Assembly: GCA_050291725.1 (NCBI GenBank)
Contig: JBNKKH010000012.1
Location: 1 to 37,332 of the forward strand
Reading direction: 5' to 3'
From: JAAGZL01 sp050291725
GTDB taxonomy: Bacteria; Pseudomonadota; Gammaproteobacteria; Chromatiales; Chromatiaceae
DNA: 37,332 nucleotides
Under the pieces are notes generated by a model that was not told the DNA's origin, made no database searches, and worked only from the letters and a program-made list of their open reading frames with translations. Made by a program: the position numbers and the translations under genes. This document shows, in pieces, positions 6,321 through 13,701 of the stretch. The stretch's first letter is position 1, and each line of letters begins with the position of its first letter.

Positions 6321-6525
6321 AACGCTTTCTCCTTAAGGATTGAACACCCGGAGCCAGCGCAACCCTGGCGGGAAGGCTTCCCGGGCAGGGTGGTTGAAAT
6401 GGGAACCTGCTCCATTTATTTGAAGATGGACCGACGACAGTTGCCGTTGTGCACCGGTTGCACGGTCCGGGGGTGCATCAATTACCACTGAACCGCAGTG
6501 GTCACGGATGAAATCGGTACGATTG
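6321..6525 (-). promoter_or_regulatory. Structured leader of the DUF3577 gene
   Basis: Read leftward, this leader contains the hairpin ACCACTG (6484-6490)/CAGTGGT (6496-6502) and a nested CCCTG/CAGGG stem enclosing CGGGAAG-G-CTTCCCG (6363-6390). Stretch 6419-6525 aligns with 1434-1530 in the leader of the integrase-domain gene. The outer pair of the first hairpin is A-T here and G-C there, a compensatory change. A conserved 'DUF3577 RNA' motif upstream of this gene family has, as I recall, been reported from comparative genomics, and this may be an example; I cannot test it here. Its 5' end overlaps nothing, and the parM stop codon lies at 6532-6534. Confidence 0.5.
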
Positions 6526-6531
6526 CTGGTT

Positions 6532-7554
6532 TCAGGCCGCATTGGAGTCCTCGCAGACATAGCGCAGGTACTTGAGCATGCCGCGGGCATTGGCAAAGGC
6601 CGGATGCTCCGCAATCGCTTGGTGAGGAAACCAGTCGGCGATATGTTCTGATAGTGCAACCGTTCCCCCACCGACGAACAGTACACGATCCAGTTCGATA
6701 CCCAGGCCCAGCTGCCTGCGGGTTTCGGCATGGAGCCGCTCCACTAGTTCACGCTTGGCCGCATCTACCAATGGTGTCACGTCATGGTCTTTGCCCTGGA
6801 GCCGCACGTACTTGTGTTCAACAGCATCGGAGACTATCTGCTCGCCCAGGCTCTCCAGATCAAAACGTTCTTGAATACCGTTGGCTAGCTGTTGTTTCAC
6901 ATCCAGCAGGCCACCTTGCAGGGATCCGGAGGAGCCATGAACAACACCCTGATCCTTCACCACTACAAAATCGGTAGTGCGCCCGCCGATATCCACGATA
7001 GCGATCGGAACAGACAGCCGTTCATCATCCAGTGAGGCCTTGCCGTCCTTCTCGACGATCACATAGTCGTACCAGGCGGCCAGGGCCTCAGGAATCACCT
7101 CATGAAAGGCGATACCCGCCGGCAGTACATCCGCCAGCGGGCGGACTGCCTGTTTGAGGCTGTCCTGCTTTTTAGTGATCGTATCCTGGCGGCGTTCACC
7201 GCTCTTGCGATAGAAGGCACTCACGGGAAGACCAGAAACCGCATGTGCGGTCCTGCCAGCCAGCCCGGCTTCCTGTAGAGCATGCTGTACTATGGCCCGG
7301 TTCAGACCGGACCAGGGGTATCCATCAAAATGGGTAGGTGCGCCATCTACGGCGCCAACTGCATAGAGTTTATCTTCCGTCTTGTATTCGAAGATACGTT
7401 GCTGCCCGTGATGAATCCAGGTAACACCTGATTGCCCTATTCGGCCGCGCGAAGGGATGACGAACAGACGTCCATCCGGTAAGGCAATCTTGGTATAGGC
7501 GTAACCATCATCGATGCCGACCGGAATGGGATTGATGGACTTTGAGTCAGTCAT
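6532..7554 (-). CDS. parM: ParM/StbA-like actin-family segregation ATPase
   Basis: A 340-residue actin-fold ATPase that would polymerise to move or stabilise copies of the element. The phosphate-1 region is GIDDGYAYTKIA (13-24), the phosphate-2 region is VDIGGRTTDF (187-196) with Asp188 and Asp195, and the adenosine motif is LFVGGGTVAL near 295-305. The length is close to plasmid ParM. The start is the ATG at 7554, with AAAGGAG ten bases upstream. A ribbon-helix-helix-like gene lies 55 bp upstream instead of downstream, which is the reverse of the plasmid R1 parM-parR order. Extrachromosomal ICE circles would be the cargo. An alternative is an MreB-like or Hsp70-like ATPase, but the segregation family is the better match. 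Confidence 0.82.
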   Translation of the reverse strand: MTDSKSINPIPVGIDDGYAYTKIALPDGRLFVIPSRGRIGQSGVTWIHHGQQRIFEYKTEDKLYAVGAVDGAPTHFDGYPWSGLNRAIVQHALQEAGLAGRTAHAVSGLPVSAFYRKSGERRQDTITKKQDSLKQAVRPLADVLPAGIAFHEVIPEALAAWYDYVIVEKDGKASLDDERLSVPIAIVDIGGRTTDFVVVKDQGVVHGSSGSLQGGLLDVKQQLANGIQERFDLESLGEQIVSDAVEHKYVRLQGKDHDVTPLVDAAKRELVERLHAETRRQLGLGIELDRVLFVGGGTVALSEHIADWFPHQAIAEHPAFANARGMLKYLRYVCEDSNAA

Positions 7555-7608
7555 GGAATTGCATCTCCTTTCAATTACGAGTTCTTTCTACCTGTCCCCT
7601 CATTAACG

Positions 7609-7962
7609 TCAACCAATGACCCGGCGCAGATGTGAAAAAGGCTTCTCTGCATCACTAACGGCGTCATTCCTGGACTCCACGGCCAATACTGATTCGAGTT
7701 TCGGCTCGTGCGACACTGGTTGCCTGGTAGATTTGCCTGTCAGCCAGTCGGAGAACCCTGATCCAATATTCGAAATGGGTTCTAAGGTAACTCTCTGCAT
7801 CGCCTGGCATTCAATCAAAAAACCCTGAACCAGCAATCCCCGCAGCCATTCCTGACGACAATCTTCTGAAATCTGTTCCAGCCGGTTCAGGATGATCGCT
7901 TCCAGTCTGATACGGGGTTCAAGTTGCAGGGAAACCTGATAGCGACTCCTCGTCTTAGCCAT
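7609..7962 (-). CDS. Small ribbon-helix-helix-like DNA-binding protein, likely ParR-type adaptor of ParM
   Basis: About 117 residues. The N-terminal half (RSRYQVSLQLEPRIRLEAI, then ILNRLEQISEDCRQEWLRGLL and VQGFL) has the pattern of a ribbon-helix-helix domain like ParR: a short beta strand, two amphipathic helices and a WLR-LL-QGF segment. The C-terminal half is polar and low in conserved features, as in ParR tails that contact ParM filaments. The start is uncertain: the ATG at 7962 begins MAKTRSRY, while a GTG at 7989 would add nine residues. Neither has a strong ribosome-binding site. Its position directly before parM supports the pairing. Family assignment is by pattern only. Confidence 0.6.
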   Translation of the reverse strand: MAKTRSRYQVSLQLEPRIRLEAIILNRLEQISEDCRQEWLRGLLVQGFLIECQAMQRVTLEPISNIGSGFSDWLTGKSTRQPVSHEPKLESVLAVESRNDAVSDAEKPFSHLRRVIG

Positions 7963-8013
7963 TGGATGTATTATCTGATTCGCAACCACACACGCCAGTG
8001 AATATCCAATACC

Positions 8014-8778
8014 CTAGTTGTCGTGGTTATCGGTGCTAACAGAAGAGAGTGGCTCAAGTGCCAACGGCATGGGTGCTGGCGTTTGATAATCTGATTTACG
8101 TGGCATGAGCGGAGCACGTTGTTCCCCGCTCAGAACATCAGCGGGCAACTCTCCCATCAACTGACAGGCCCGTGGATCTTGTCCGGAACTACTTTGCAGA
8201 CATGTGCGGTCAATACCAAGTAATCGGTATCCTTGAGGCACCACGAATGTACCGCGTATCTTGCGCGCACCCAGCTTGACGACATCTGCCGCGGCATCAT
8301 TGTCCAGGAGACCGATATGTCGACAGGTCAATGCAGTGCGCACCAGGGTGTCATAGGCGGCAATGAGTTGTGCTCCATGATAGGCGTAGGGATTGGCAAA
8401 CTGCAGCCGGATTCGGTAGGGATGCAAAGATTGCGCTACCTCGACTTCCATGGCAGGCATTTGCGCCAGCAGGTTGTCCAGTTCCTTCTGAGTATGAGTG
8501 ATAAATTCACGAGCCCGCCCAATTGCCTCGTCCACCTTGATCAGCCACCAGTCCGCATAGGGATCGTCATCACGTGCCGCCTGCCAGATTATCCGCAACC
8601 GGTCGGCAAATCCCACAAGTCCGATGATCATCGGCTTGTTCACACTTCCGTTGCGGCCTTGGATAAGCTGCTGGGCCTGTCGGGTTTGGACTGTCAGCCA
8701 AGTCTGGCCGCGTAAGGCGCCTGGACTGTCGACATCTTTGTTCGAATCAGTTACCGCAATAGCGTGTTCTGAATTCAT
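8014..8778 (-). CDS. PFL_4669-family integrating conjugative element protein
   Basis: A 254-residue protein of the ICE family known as PFL_4669 (TIGR03761), recognised from WLTVQTRQAQQLIQGRNG, KPMIIGLVGFADRLRIIWQA and DDPYADWWLIKVDEAIGRAR. The family is a conserved backbone component of PFGI-1-like ICEs with no assigned biochemical role. No signal peptide or membrane helix is seen. The proline-rich tail (about 215-254) looks disordered. The start is taken as the ATG at 8778, with GGAGG eleven bases upstream; a TTG at 8796 would extend it by six residues. It follows a 205-bp gap with two copies of a 17-bp palindrome, suggesting separate control from the genes before it. Confidence 0.85.
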   Translation of the reverse strand: MNSEHAIAVTDSNKDVDSPGALRGQTWLTVQTRQAQQLIQGRNGSVNKPMIIGLVGFADRLRIIWQAARDDDPYADWWLIKVDEAIGRAREFITHTQKELDNLLAQMPAMEVEVAQSLHPYRIRLQFANPYAYHGAQLIAAYDTLVRTALTCRHIGLLDNDAAADVVKLGARKIRGTFVVPQGYRLLGIDRTCLQSSSGQDPRACQLMGELPADVLSGEQRAPLMPRKSDYQTPAPMPLALEPLSSVSTDNHDN

Positions 8779-8888
8779 GGGGAGTGCATCCTCCAAGGCA
8801 ATTGAAATCAGCCGCTATCTCCCCATGGAATGGTGACGTGGGCAACCATTAACTCGATTCTGAGCTGACAGGATTTATTCCCGGAACA

Positions 8889-8971
8889 TGATGACAGTGT
8901 CATCACTTTTCTTGATAGCAGGGTCTTTTAAAATTTGAACACCCCTATTGCGTTTGATGACAGTGTCATCA
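8889..8971. repeat. Two copies of a 17-bp palindrome in the gap before the PFL_4669 gene
   Basis: TGATGACAGTGTCATCA occurs exactly at 8889-8905 and again at 8955-8971, 66 bp apart. Each has 8-bp perfect arms around a central G. Between them, at 8934-8944, lies TTTGAACACCC, which recurs at 9517-9527 inside the STY4528 gene. Identical palindromes in the only sizeable gap of this part of the operon suggest binding sites for an ICE protein. ParB (parS-like), a regulator or a replication initiator are all possible. Confidence 0.6.
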
Positions 8972-8983
8972 CCTCGCAACTGA

Positions 8984-10258
8984 TCAGGTTGTGTTCGAAT
9001 CCTTACCTTGTTTGGATGGGCGTGTCATGGAGAGCATCTTGCGTATCTCAACTAGGGGACCCTCCCCGGCCTCAATCTGTCTTCGCATGTTCTCGAGTAC
9101 TTGCTTATCCGGTTGATCAACACAATGATCCTTACGTTTCTGAAGTTCCAACTTGTGAGCCATGCGCTCTTCCTGCACCTTGATTCCCAGGTTGGATTCA
9201 AACTCTCCCTTTCTCAATGCCTTGCACAGAGAATTGAGAAAACTCATCTCGTCGTAAAGCGGTTTCATGCCTTTCTGTTCTGAACGAATTCGCCCTTCCA
9301 TCTCGTCAAGGATGACTTGTCGCCGATCCGGCGGTACGGTTTTGAGATAGCGATCAGCCAGCTCACACTGGTTGGCCGAGAAGCGCTTGGGATAAACCAA
9401 CGGCGCGTTCTCTTCGCCATTAAGATTAAATTTTGACTGCTTGTCATGGTTGGTAGTAGTTTTATTTATACAACTACTACTACAACTATCCGTGTTCAAA
9501 TTTTGAGGGTGCAAATTTTGAACACCCTCATCAGCCGAGTTCAAATTTTGACCCTGGTGATCTGTACTGCCATGAGCGGTTATATTGCGTCGAAGTCCGG
9601 TCATAACCTTAGCGCTGAAGGCAAAAAAGCGCTGCGGTTTATCCTTTTCCACTACCTCGGTTGCCTGTGCACGCCGAACAATTGGATGTTCATCGGCACA
9701 GACGTTGCGGCCTGCCTTGATGTCTTCGTCGATTGTCTCCAATGCTCCCCTGGCCACAGCACGCACCCTGGCATGGTGATGTTCTGCAGATTCCCGCAAA
9801 AACTGCATATAGCCGGAATCAAGATGAAGAGCATCTGCCAGTGGCAGGGGTTCATCATGCAGCGCGTAGATGTTACCTTGAAAACGGCCGCTTGATCCCC
9901 GCAGGCGTGCGCACAGGGTCAGCCAACGAGTGATCCGCAGAATGGTAACGGCGCGGGAGATGGTAGCCTTGGATGATACGTTGGCCGTCCGGGCTATGGA
10001 GGCATAACTCGGAAATGCAGTATTGCCTCCGGTTTCACTGGCCTGCAGCCTGATACTCATCCACACAAGCTTATCCACCGGTTCGAGTACCGGGTCTTGT
10101 ACCACCAGCGTGGGGAAAGATGTATGCCGGTTCCCGAGGAACAGCATTGAATTCGAAGAGGGATGGGTTGCGCCCTCCTCTACGTGTTTTATTGTGGCCT
10201 GTATCAGGGCATCCAGTGCCAGTGTTTCCGGACGGACCGCTGAGTCATGCTCACTCAT
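8984..10258 (-). CDS. STY4528-family ICE protein with winged-helix-like domain
   Basis: A 424-residue protein of the STY4528 family found in ICE and pathogenicity-island backbones. The N-terminal region (about 60-150) has a helix-turn-helix pattern, FPSYASIARTANVSSKATISRAVTILR, with the grouping seen in plasmid and phage replication initiators. A low-complexity linker (about 235-285) rich in Asn, Ser and Thr (SCSSSCINKTTTN) separates it from a helical C-terminal region (about 290-415) with DELEGRIRSE-like charged helices. This layout resembles phage O-type or DnaD-like replication proteins, so a role in ICE replication or its control is likely but unproven. The start ATG overlaps the end of the DUF2857 gene by 8 bp. 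The linker DNA carries iteron-like repeats. Confidence 0.78.
   Translation of the reverse strand: MSEHDSAVRPETLALDALIQATIKHVEEGATHPSSNSMLFLGNRHTSFPTLVVQDPVLEPVDKLVWMSIRLQASETGGNTAFPSYASIARTANVSSKATISRAVTILRITRWLTLCARLRGSSGRFQGNIYALHDEPLPLADALHLDSGYMQFLRESAEHHHARVRAVARGALETIDEDIKAGRNVCADEHPIVRRAQATEVVEKDKPQRFFAFSAKVMTGLRRNITAHGSTDHQGQNLNSADEGVQNLHPQNLNTDSCSSSCINKTTTNHDKQSKFNLNGEENAPLVYPKRFSANQCELADRYLKTVPPDRRQVILDEMEGRIRSEQKGMKPLYDEMSFLNSLCKALRKGEFESNLGIKVQEERMAHKLELQKRKDHCVDQPDKQVLENMRRQIEAGEGPLVEIRKMLSMTRPSKQGKDSNTT
9427..9551. repeat. Iteron-like AT-rich repeats and an inverted repeat inside the STY4528 gene
   Basis: AAATTTTGA recurs at 9428-9436, 9498-9506, 9513-9521 and 9543-9551; three copies are extended to CAAATTTTGA. 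The arms GTGTTCAAA (9492-9500) and TTTGAACAC (9517-9525) form an inverted repeat. A separate perfect stem, GTAGTAGTT (9453-9461) with AACTACTAC (9472-9480), lies between. The segment encodes the protein's low-complexity linker, so coding constraint is weak. Initiator genes of phage O type often carry the origin inside such a linker-encoding region. Confidence 0.45.
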
Positions 10259-10859
10259 CTACTCGTAACCGTTCGACGGTATCTGGTTCATTATGATTGT
10301 TTACATCTCCATACTGATCCCAACGTTGAGTCAGGTTCCAAATCGCGCGCATGGATATGCCGGTTTCGGCATGGAGCTCAAGATACAGATGCGGTGACAG
10401 TGGCCCGGTTTCCTGATCAGCAACCCGGTCAACCCAGGTATGCCACAGCTTGTGAGTGCTCTCCTCATCTGGTTCCGGCGGTCGACCAACGGAGGGATCC
10501 ACCGAGAGCATACGGCGCATGCGGCTATATTCACGCGGACTCACACCGAACAGTGTATTCATCATCTCCAGCGGTGCGTCGGCGGCAACCAGGTTCTGCT
10601 GCATCTCCTCCGACTCACGCTGTTGGCGCAGACGGTCCATCATAGGCCAATAGATCTGCCGGTCGAGGCCGATCTGCAGGCAATGGACACGCAGGGACTC
10701 GATACGATATAGATCCGAGATACTCATCTCCCGCAAGGCCTCGATCTCCTTGGGACCAAAGTTCATGGTGCGCAATGCAGGATAGTCGCCTTCCGCCAGG
10801 CAACGGATCGCATAGAGGAGTACCGCCGTGATCAGATCTGATTCCTTGGTGCTTTCCAT
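10251..10859 (-). CDS. DUF2857 domain protein (STY4526-type ICE protein)
   Basis: A 202-residue protein of the DUF2857 family, which is a standard neighbour of ParB and STY4528 in these ICEs. Typical features are the start ESDLITAVLLYAIRCLAEGD, the middle NFGPKEIEALREMSISDLYR and the end TGISMRAIWNLTQRWDQYG. It is probably helical and cytoplasmic, and its role is unknown. The ATG at 10859 is preferred because GGGAG lies eight bases upstream and the ParB stop is only four bases before it; a start further upstream would overlap ParB. Its 3' end overlaps the STY4528 start by 8 bp, so the three genes are translationally linked. Confidence 0.8.
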   Translation of the reverse strand: MESTKESDLITAVLLYAIRCLAEGDYPALRTMNFGPKEIEALREMSISDLYRIESLRVHCLQIGLDRQIYWPMMDRLRQQRESEEMQQNLVAADAPLEMMNTLFGVSPREYSRMRRMLSVDPSVGRPPEPDEESTHKLWHTWVDRVADQETGPLSPHLYLELHAETGISMRAIWNLTQRWDQYGDVNNHNEPDTVERLRVDE

Positions 10860-10863
10860 GACA

Positions 10864-12420
10864 CTACTCCCAAAGCTTTGTGCCGATCTCATCCGCCAGG
10901 TGGCGAATGCGGCGATAGGTATCCATAAGGTTGATCAGGTCGCTCCAGTCTTGTTCATTAACCCGGCGCCACAGCCGGTAGCCGGTATTACCTGGATCGA
11001 GTGTCCATACTCCACTAAATAGAAGCCCCGCATCGTTCTGTTCCAGGGCGCGGCGCAGCACAGACTCAGCAGGCAACATAGGTATTACCGATTCAATCGG
11101 CGCAACAGTCATCTCCGCGCTGGCGGCAAGATGCCACCAAACCATGGATATCTGGCTCAGAGTCTCATCATCCAGTTGATCGGCCAAAGCTGGATCCGGC
11201 ACGTCACGCAAAATGAATCCGAGGCCCTTATTCGAGATCGGAACAACCAGCTCACCTATGCCGTTGCGTTGCGCCAGGCGGGACGCAAGGGTCCATGCCC
11301 GTGCACGCAGGGACTTGAGGTCTGTGGGAGCGGATTGACCAATGGACGTATCAAATATCTCCGATGATGCATCATCAGCAGGACCTGTAACACCAGAATG
11401 GTCTTCGCTGTCACCATCAGCAGACTCATCGTGCGGTCCGGTTTTGTTTTGATCTTCACCTCGTTTGGAACTGCCGGCTTCATCCCGGCCGATTGCCGGC
11501 GTGGACAATTGCTCCTGTGCCTTTTCCTCCTGGACTACAGTTTCGTCTGTCTCACTATTGATGCCATTTTCGTCCTCGTATTCCGGGATAGTAATTTCCT
11601 GCCCAGAAAGTTGGGCGTCCAGCTCCACGCGCACCCTGTTGATGCTGACTTCGGCCTGCTCCGCGATTTCGACTTCAATCGCCCCCTGTAATTGACCGGT
11701 ATCCCAGTCTGGTCCATCGTAGCGCCGGCACAAGGTTGCGAACACCTCATCGAAGACCTCTTTGTCACCCAGGCCATGTCTTTCCCAGAGCTGAAACGCA
11801 GCGTTATCCAACGCACGAATTCTTTGCACCTGCGGCCTGCCCAATCCTGCGTTCAGTGCACGCGGGATCAGCGGCAGCAACTGGTTGACTGCATAACCCA
11901 TGCGCGTGATCAATCCCTGGCTTATGGTGTAACCCCCGGCCTGCAGTGCCATTCCAAGTTTCCTTTGAGAAAGATTTTCGATACCCAGCTCTTCCTCAAA
12001 CAGCTGCTTGATATCGAACACCGCACGGGCTTTATCTATAAAATTCAGGCTGCCTCGAAGATCATTTTCCCGTAGATGGGCAAGCAGCACATCGGATTCC
12101 CTATTCCATGACTTGAATACGCACTGTACTTGCGAAAATCGCTCTTCGCCTGTTTCCTCAAACAATTGCTTGAGTATAAGTAAACGGGTGTTACCACCGG
12201 AATGGACGATGTAATCAGTAGTGCCGGGGCGTTGCGTAATGACTAACGGTTGATCGAGTCCGTTGGCACGAATCGATACTTTTATCCTGTCGTATTCCGG
12301 ATTCTCACAGTGGCGTGGGTTGCGTTCGTAGGATTTGATGCTACGCACGTCCAGCAACATCATATCGGACTCATCGATAGTAACCCTGGCCAGTTTATCT
12401 TTTGCGACATGACTAGCCAT
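10864..12420 (-). CDS. parB: ICE-type (PFGI-1 class) ParB family protein
   Basis: About 518 residues. The ParB N-terminal domain is recognised from VRSIKSYERNPRHCENPEYD, IRANGLDQPLVITQRPG and the phosphate-binding box SGGNTRLLIL, followed by LRENDLRGSLNFIDKARAV and a helix-turn-helix region (about 150-190). A long acidic and Gln/Glu-rich linker (about 265-370) leads to a C-terminal domain. This size and plan match the PFGI-1 class of ICE ParB rather than chromosomal ParB (about 300 residues). It likely binds specific DNA sites for partition or transcription control. The matching ParA is not in the window. The start is either the ATG at 12420 or that at 12432; both overlap the end of the FlhC-like gene and neither has its own ribosome-binding site, implying coupling. 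Confidence 0.85.
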   Translation of the reverse strand: MASHVAKDKLARVTIDESDMMLLDVRSIKSYERNPRHCENPEYDRIKVSIRANGLDQPLVITQRPGTTDYIVHSGGNTRLLILKQLFEETGEERFSQVQCVFKSWNRESDVLLAHLRENDLRGSLNFIDKARAVFDIKQLFEEELGIENLSQRKLGMALQAGGYTISQGLITRMGYAVNQLLPLIPRALNAGLGRPQVQRIRALDNAAFQLWERHGLGDKEVFDEVFATLCRRYDGPDWDTGQLQGAIEVEIAEQAEVSINRVRVELDAQLSGQEITIPEYEDENGINSETDETVVQEEKAQEQLSTPAIGRDEAGSSKRGEDQNKTGPHDESADGDSEDHSGVTGPADDASSEIFDTSIGQSAPTDLKSLRARAWTLASRLAQRNGIGELVVPISNKGLGFILRDVPDPALADQLDDETLSQISMVWWHLAASAEMTVAPIESVIPMLPAESVLRRALEQNDAGLLFSGVWTLDPGNTGYRLWRRVNEQDWSDLINLMDTYRRIRHLADEIGTKLWE

Positions 12421-13087
12421 TGATGACACCATCAGCCAAGCGTCTCTTTATTTTTCTCTGCTGTTCATAACAGTCCGGGCAGAGTGTCTTGCGTCTTCCT
12501 GTAGTGCGACGTTCGAGCGTTACGCCACAACTTCGGCAACGATGCTTGAAATACTCAGTGCAGGCCGGGCAAGTAGATCCTCTCTTGTCCAGAGGACCAA
12601 TATAGGACATGCCGCAATGTTCACAAGTCTGCTCGTACCAGGAGTTTATCCTGACCAGTGTTGGTACGAAGGAAACGCGTGTCAGGTTCAGCACTGGTGT
12701 ATCTACGATTTCAACATAGGCCTTATAGACATGGATATGTACATTGGCCACTGTACGTTCCATCTTTCCCAGGTGCTGAAACAAGCGCCATACCACGTTC
12801 GCATGCAACAGGCGTCGGGGGCTTCTTATGTACCAGGTATCTGTGAACGGGACCTGGCCCGATGGTGATGGCATCCCGGTAAGGGGTTGATAGAGTCCAC
12901 GGACGACATTCTTGGTCAAGCCGGTCAACTGGCAAACCATGGAGGCGCGCGCACCTAATTGAACCAGGTGAATGGCCTCAGCCGTACTCTGTGCCTGATT
13001 GACCACATCGATGTTACTGAGGACCTTTGCCTTCTTTTCTTTCCTGGCAACAAGAGCTAGCAACTTATCCGTATTACTAACACACAT
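12413..13087 (-). CDS. FlhC-like transcriptional activator with an extra zinc ribbon
   Basis: A 224-residue protein related to FlhC, the DNA-binding partner of FlhD. It keeps the N-terminal helical region (AEAIHLVQLGARASMVCQLTGL, about 36-58) and a zinc site of FlhC type (Cys155, Cys158, Cys173, Cys176). It then adds a second CxxC pair set (Cys184, Cys187, Cys203, Cys206) and a basic tail that ordinary FlhC (about 190 residues) lacks. ICEs such as SXT use the FlhDC homologues SetCD to activate transfer genes, so this pair is probably the element's activator. It follows the FlhD-like gene by 21 bp. The start ATG at 13087 has no clear ribosome-binding site, suggesting coupling. Confidence 0.75.
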   Translation of the reverse strand: MCVSNTDKLLALVARKEKKAKVLSNIDVVNQAQSTAEAIHLVQLGARASMVCQLTGLTKNVVRGLYQPLTGMPSPSGQVPFTDTWYIRSPRRLLHANVVWRLFQHLGKMERTVANVHIHVYKAYVEIVDTPVLNLTRVSFVPTLVRINSWYEQTCEHCGMSYIGPLDKRGSTCPACTEYFKHRCRSCGVTLERRTTGRRKTLCPDCYEQQRKIKRRLADGVING

Positions 13088-13108
13088 AGCAGCAAAAATT
13101 TGGATTGA

Positions 13109-13402
13109 TCAGGAAAGAACAGTCAGGCTGGCAGCTTGGAGTACTGTATCAACCTCTTCTGCCTGTCCGTCGTTGAGCGCCTTGAACAGTCGATACCACC
13201 ATACCTCATCACCCCGTGCCGCTATTAACGGCACCTTGACCAGAGCGATTTTGGTCAGGTATTCGGCTGGAGCCTGTGCCAGAAGGCCTGCGAGTTCTGG
13301 CGACATTCCCAGCAGAGGTGCTGCCACATCAGGATCTTCTCGGGCTATATCCCGAACGTGGATCAAGTACTCAAGATTGACGCTGGAAAAATCTATTTTC
13401 AT
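13109..13402 (-). CDS. FlhD-like transcriptional activator subunit
   Basis: A 97-residue all-helical protein resembling FlhD: NLEYLIHVRDIAREDPDVAA, then LLGMSPELAGLLAQAPAEYL and ALVKVPLIAARGDEVWWYRL follow the FlhD order of a dimer helix, an (I/L)G-M-x-x-E-x-A motif and the 'xLCxF(R)' region. It likely forms a heteromeric activator with the FlhC-like protein encoded next. The ATG at 13402 is chosen because AAGGAG lies upstream at good spacing; an ATG at 13438 would add 12 residues. It is the first gene of the leftward operon, and its promoter region carries a TetR-type operator. Identity to FlhD is low, so the call rests partly on context. Confidence 0.7.
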   Translation of the reverse strand: MKIDFSSVNLEYLIHVRDIAREDPDVAAPLLGMSPELAGLLAQAPAEYLTKIALVKVPLIAARGDEVWWYRLFKALNDGQAEEVDTVLQAASLTVLS

Positions 13403-13532
13403 TACTGCCTCTCCTTGTTGAACTTCTTCCCTGCTCATGTTAACTGCCTGGATGAAAAAGAATTAGTCTGAAAGTACGCCCTCTAGGGGCCCCTTTCCGT
13501 CTTGTTTTCTGCCAGTCCGTGAGGTATGACCT

Positions 13533-13554
13533 ACTATAGTGAACAACGTTCAGT
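13533..13554 (-). promoter_or_regulatory. Leftward operon promoter -10 box with TetR-type operator
   Basis: Read leftward, TATAGT (13538-13533) makes a good -10 box. The operator AGTGAACAACGTTCAGT (13538-13554) sits just upstream, in the place of the spacer, and matches the second operator at 13604-13620 in 14 of 17 bases. The -35 box is weak, consistent with an activated promoter. A TetR protein bound here would block the flhDC-like operon. Confidence 0.5.
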
Positions 13555-13597
13555 AAACCCCATATACATCATCTGTTTGGTTAATACAAATGCTTCA

Positions 13598-13626
13598 TTG
13601 ATTACTGAACATTGTTCAGTTAGACT
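13598..13626 (+). promoter_or_regulatory. Rightward tetR promoter with operator filling the spacer
   Basis: TTGATT (13598-13603), a 17-bp spacer and TAGACT (13621-13626) form a plausible promoter for the TetR gene. The spacer is exactly the palindrome ACTGAACATTGTTCAGT (13604-13620), with 7-bp perfect arms and a 3-nt centre. Bound repressor would therefore cover the promoter, giving autoregulation together with control of the leftward operon. Confidence 0.55.
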
Positions 13627-13701
13627 ATATATATCAACCAGGCATGATCCGAAAGGCTTGAAACCTATAGGAAGCCGACCTACCAGAGGGAGGATCTAGC
13701 A

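Noticed and set aside
9427..9551. CRISPR array
   Set aside because: The AAATTTTGA repeats are only 9-10 bp, irregularly spaced and have no equal-sized spacers; no cas genes are present.
9446..9895. 149-residue rightward open frame opposite the STY4528 gene
   Set aside because: It is antisense to a recognised ICE gene, has no start signal, and its repetitive residues merely reflect the AT-rich repeats.
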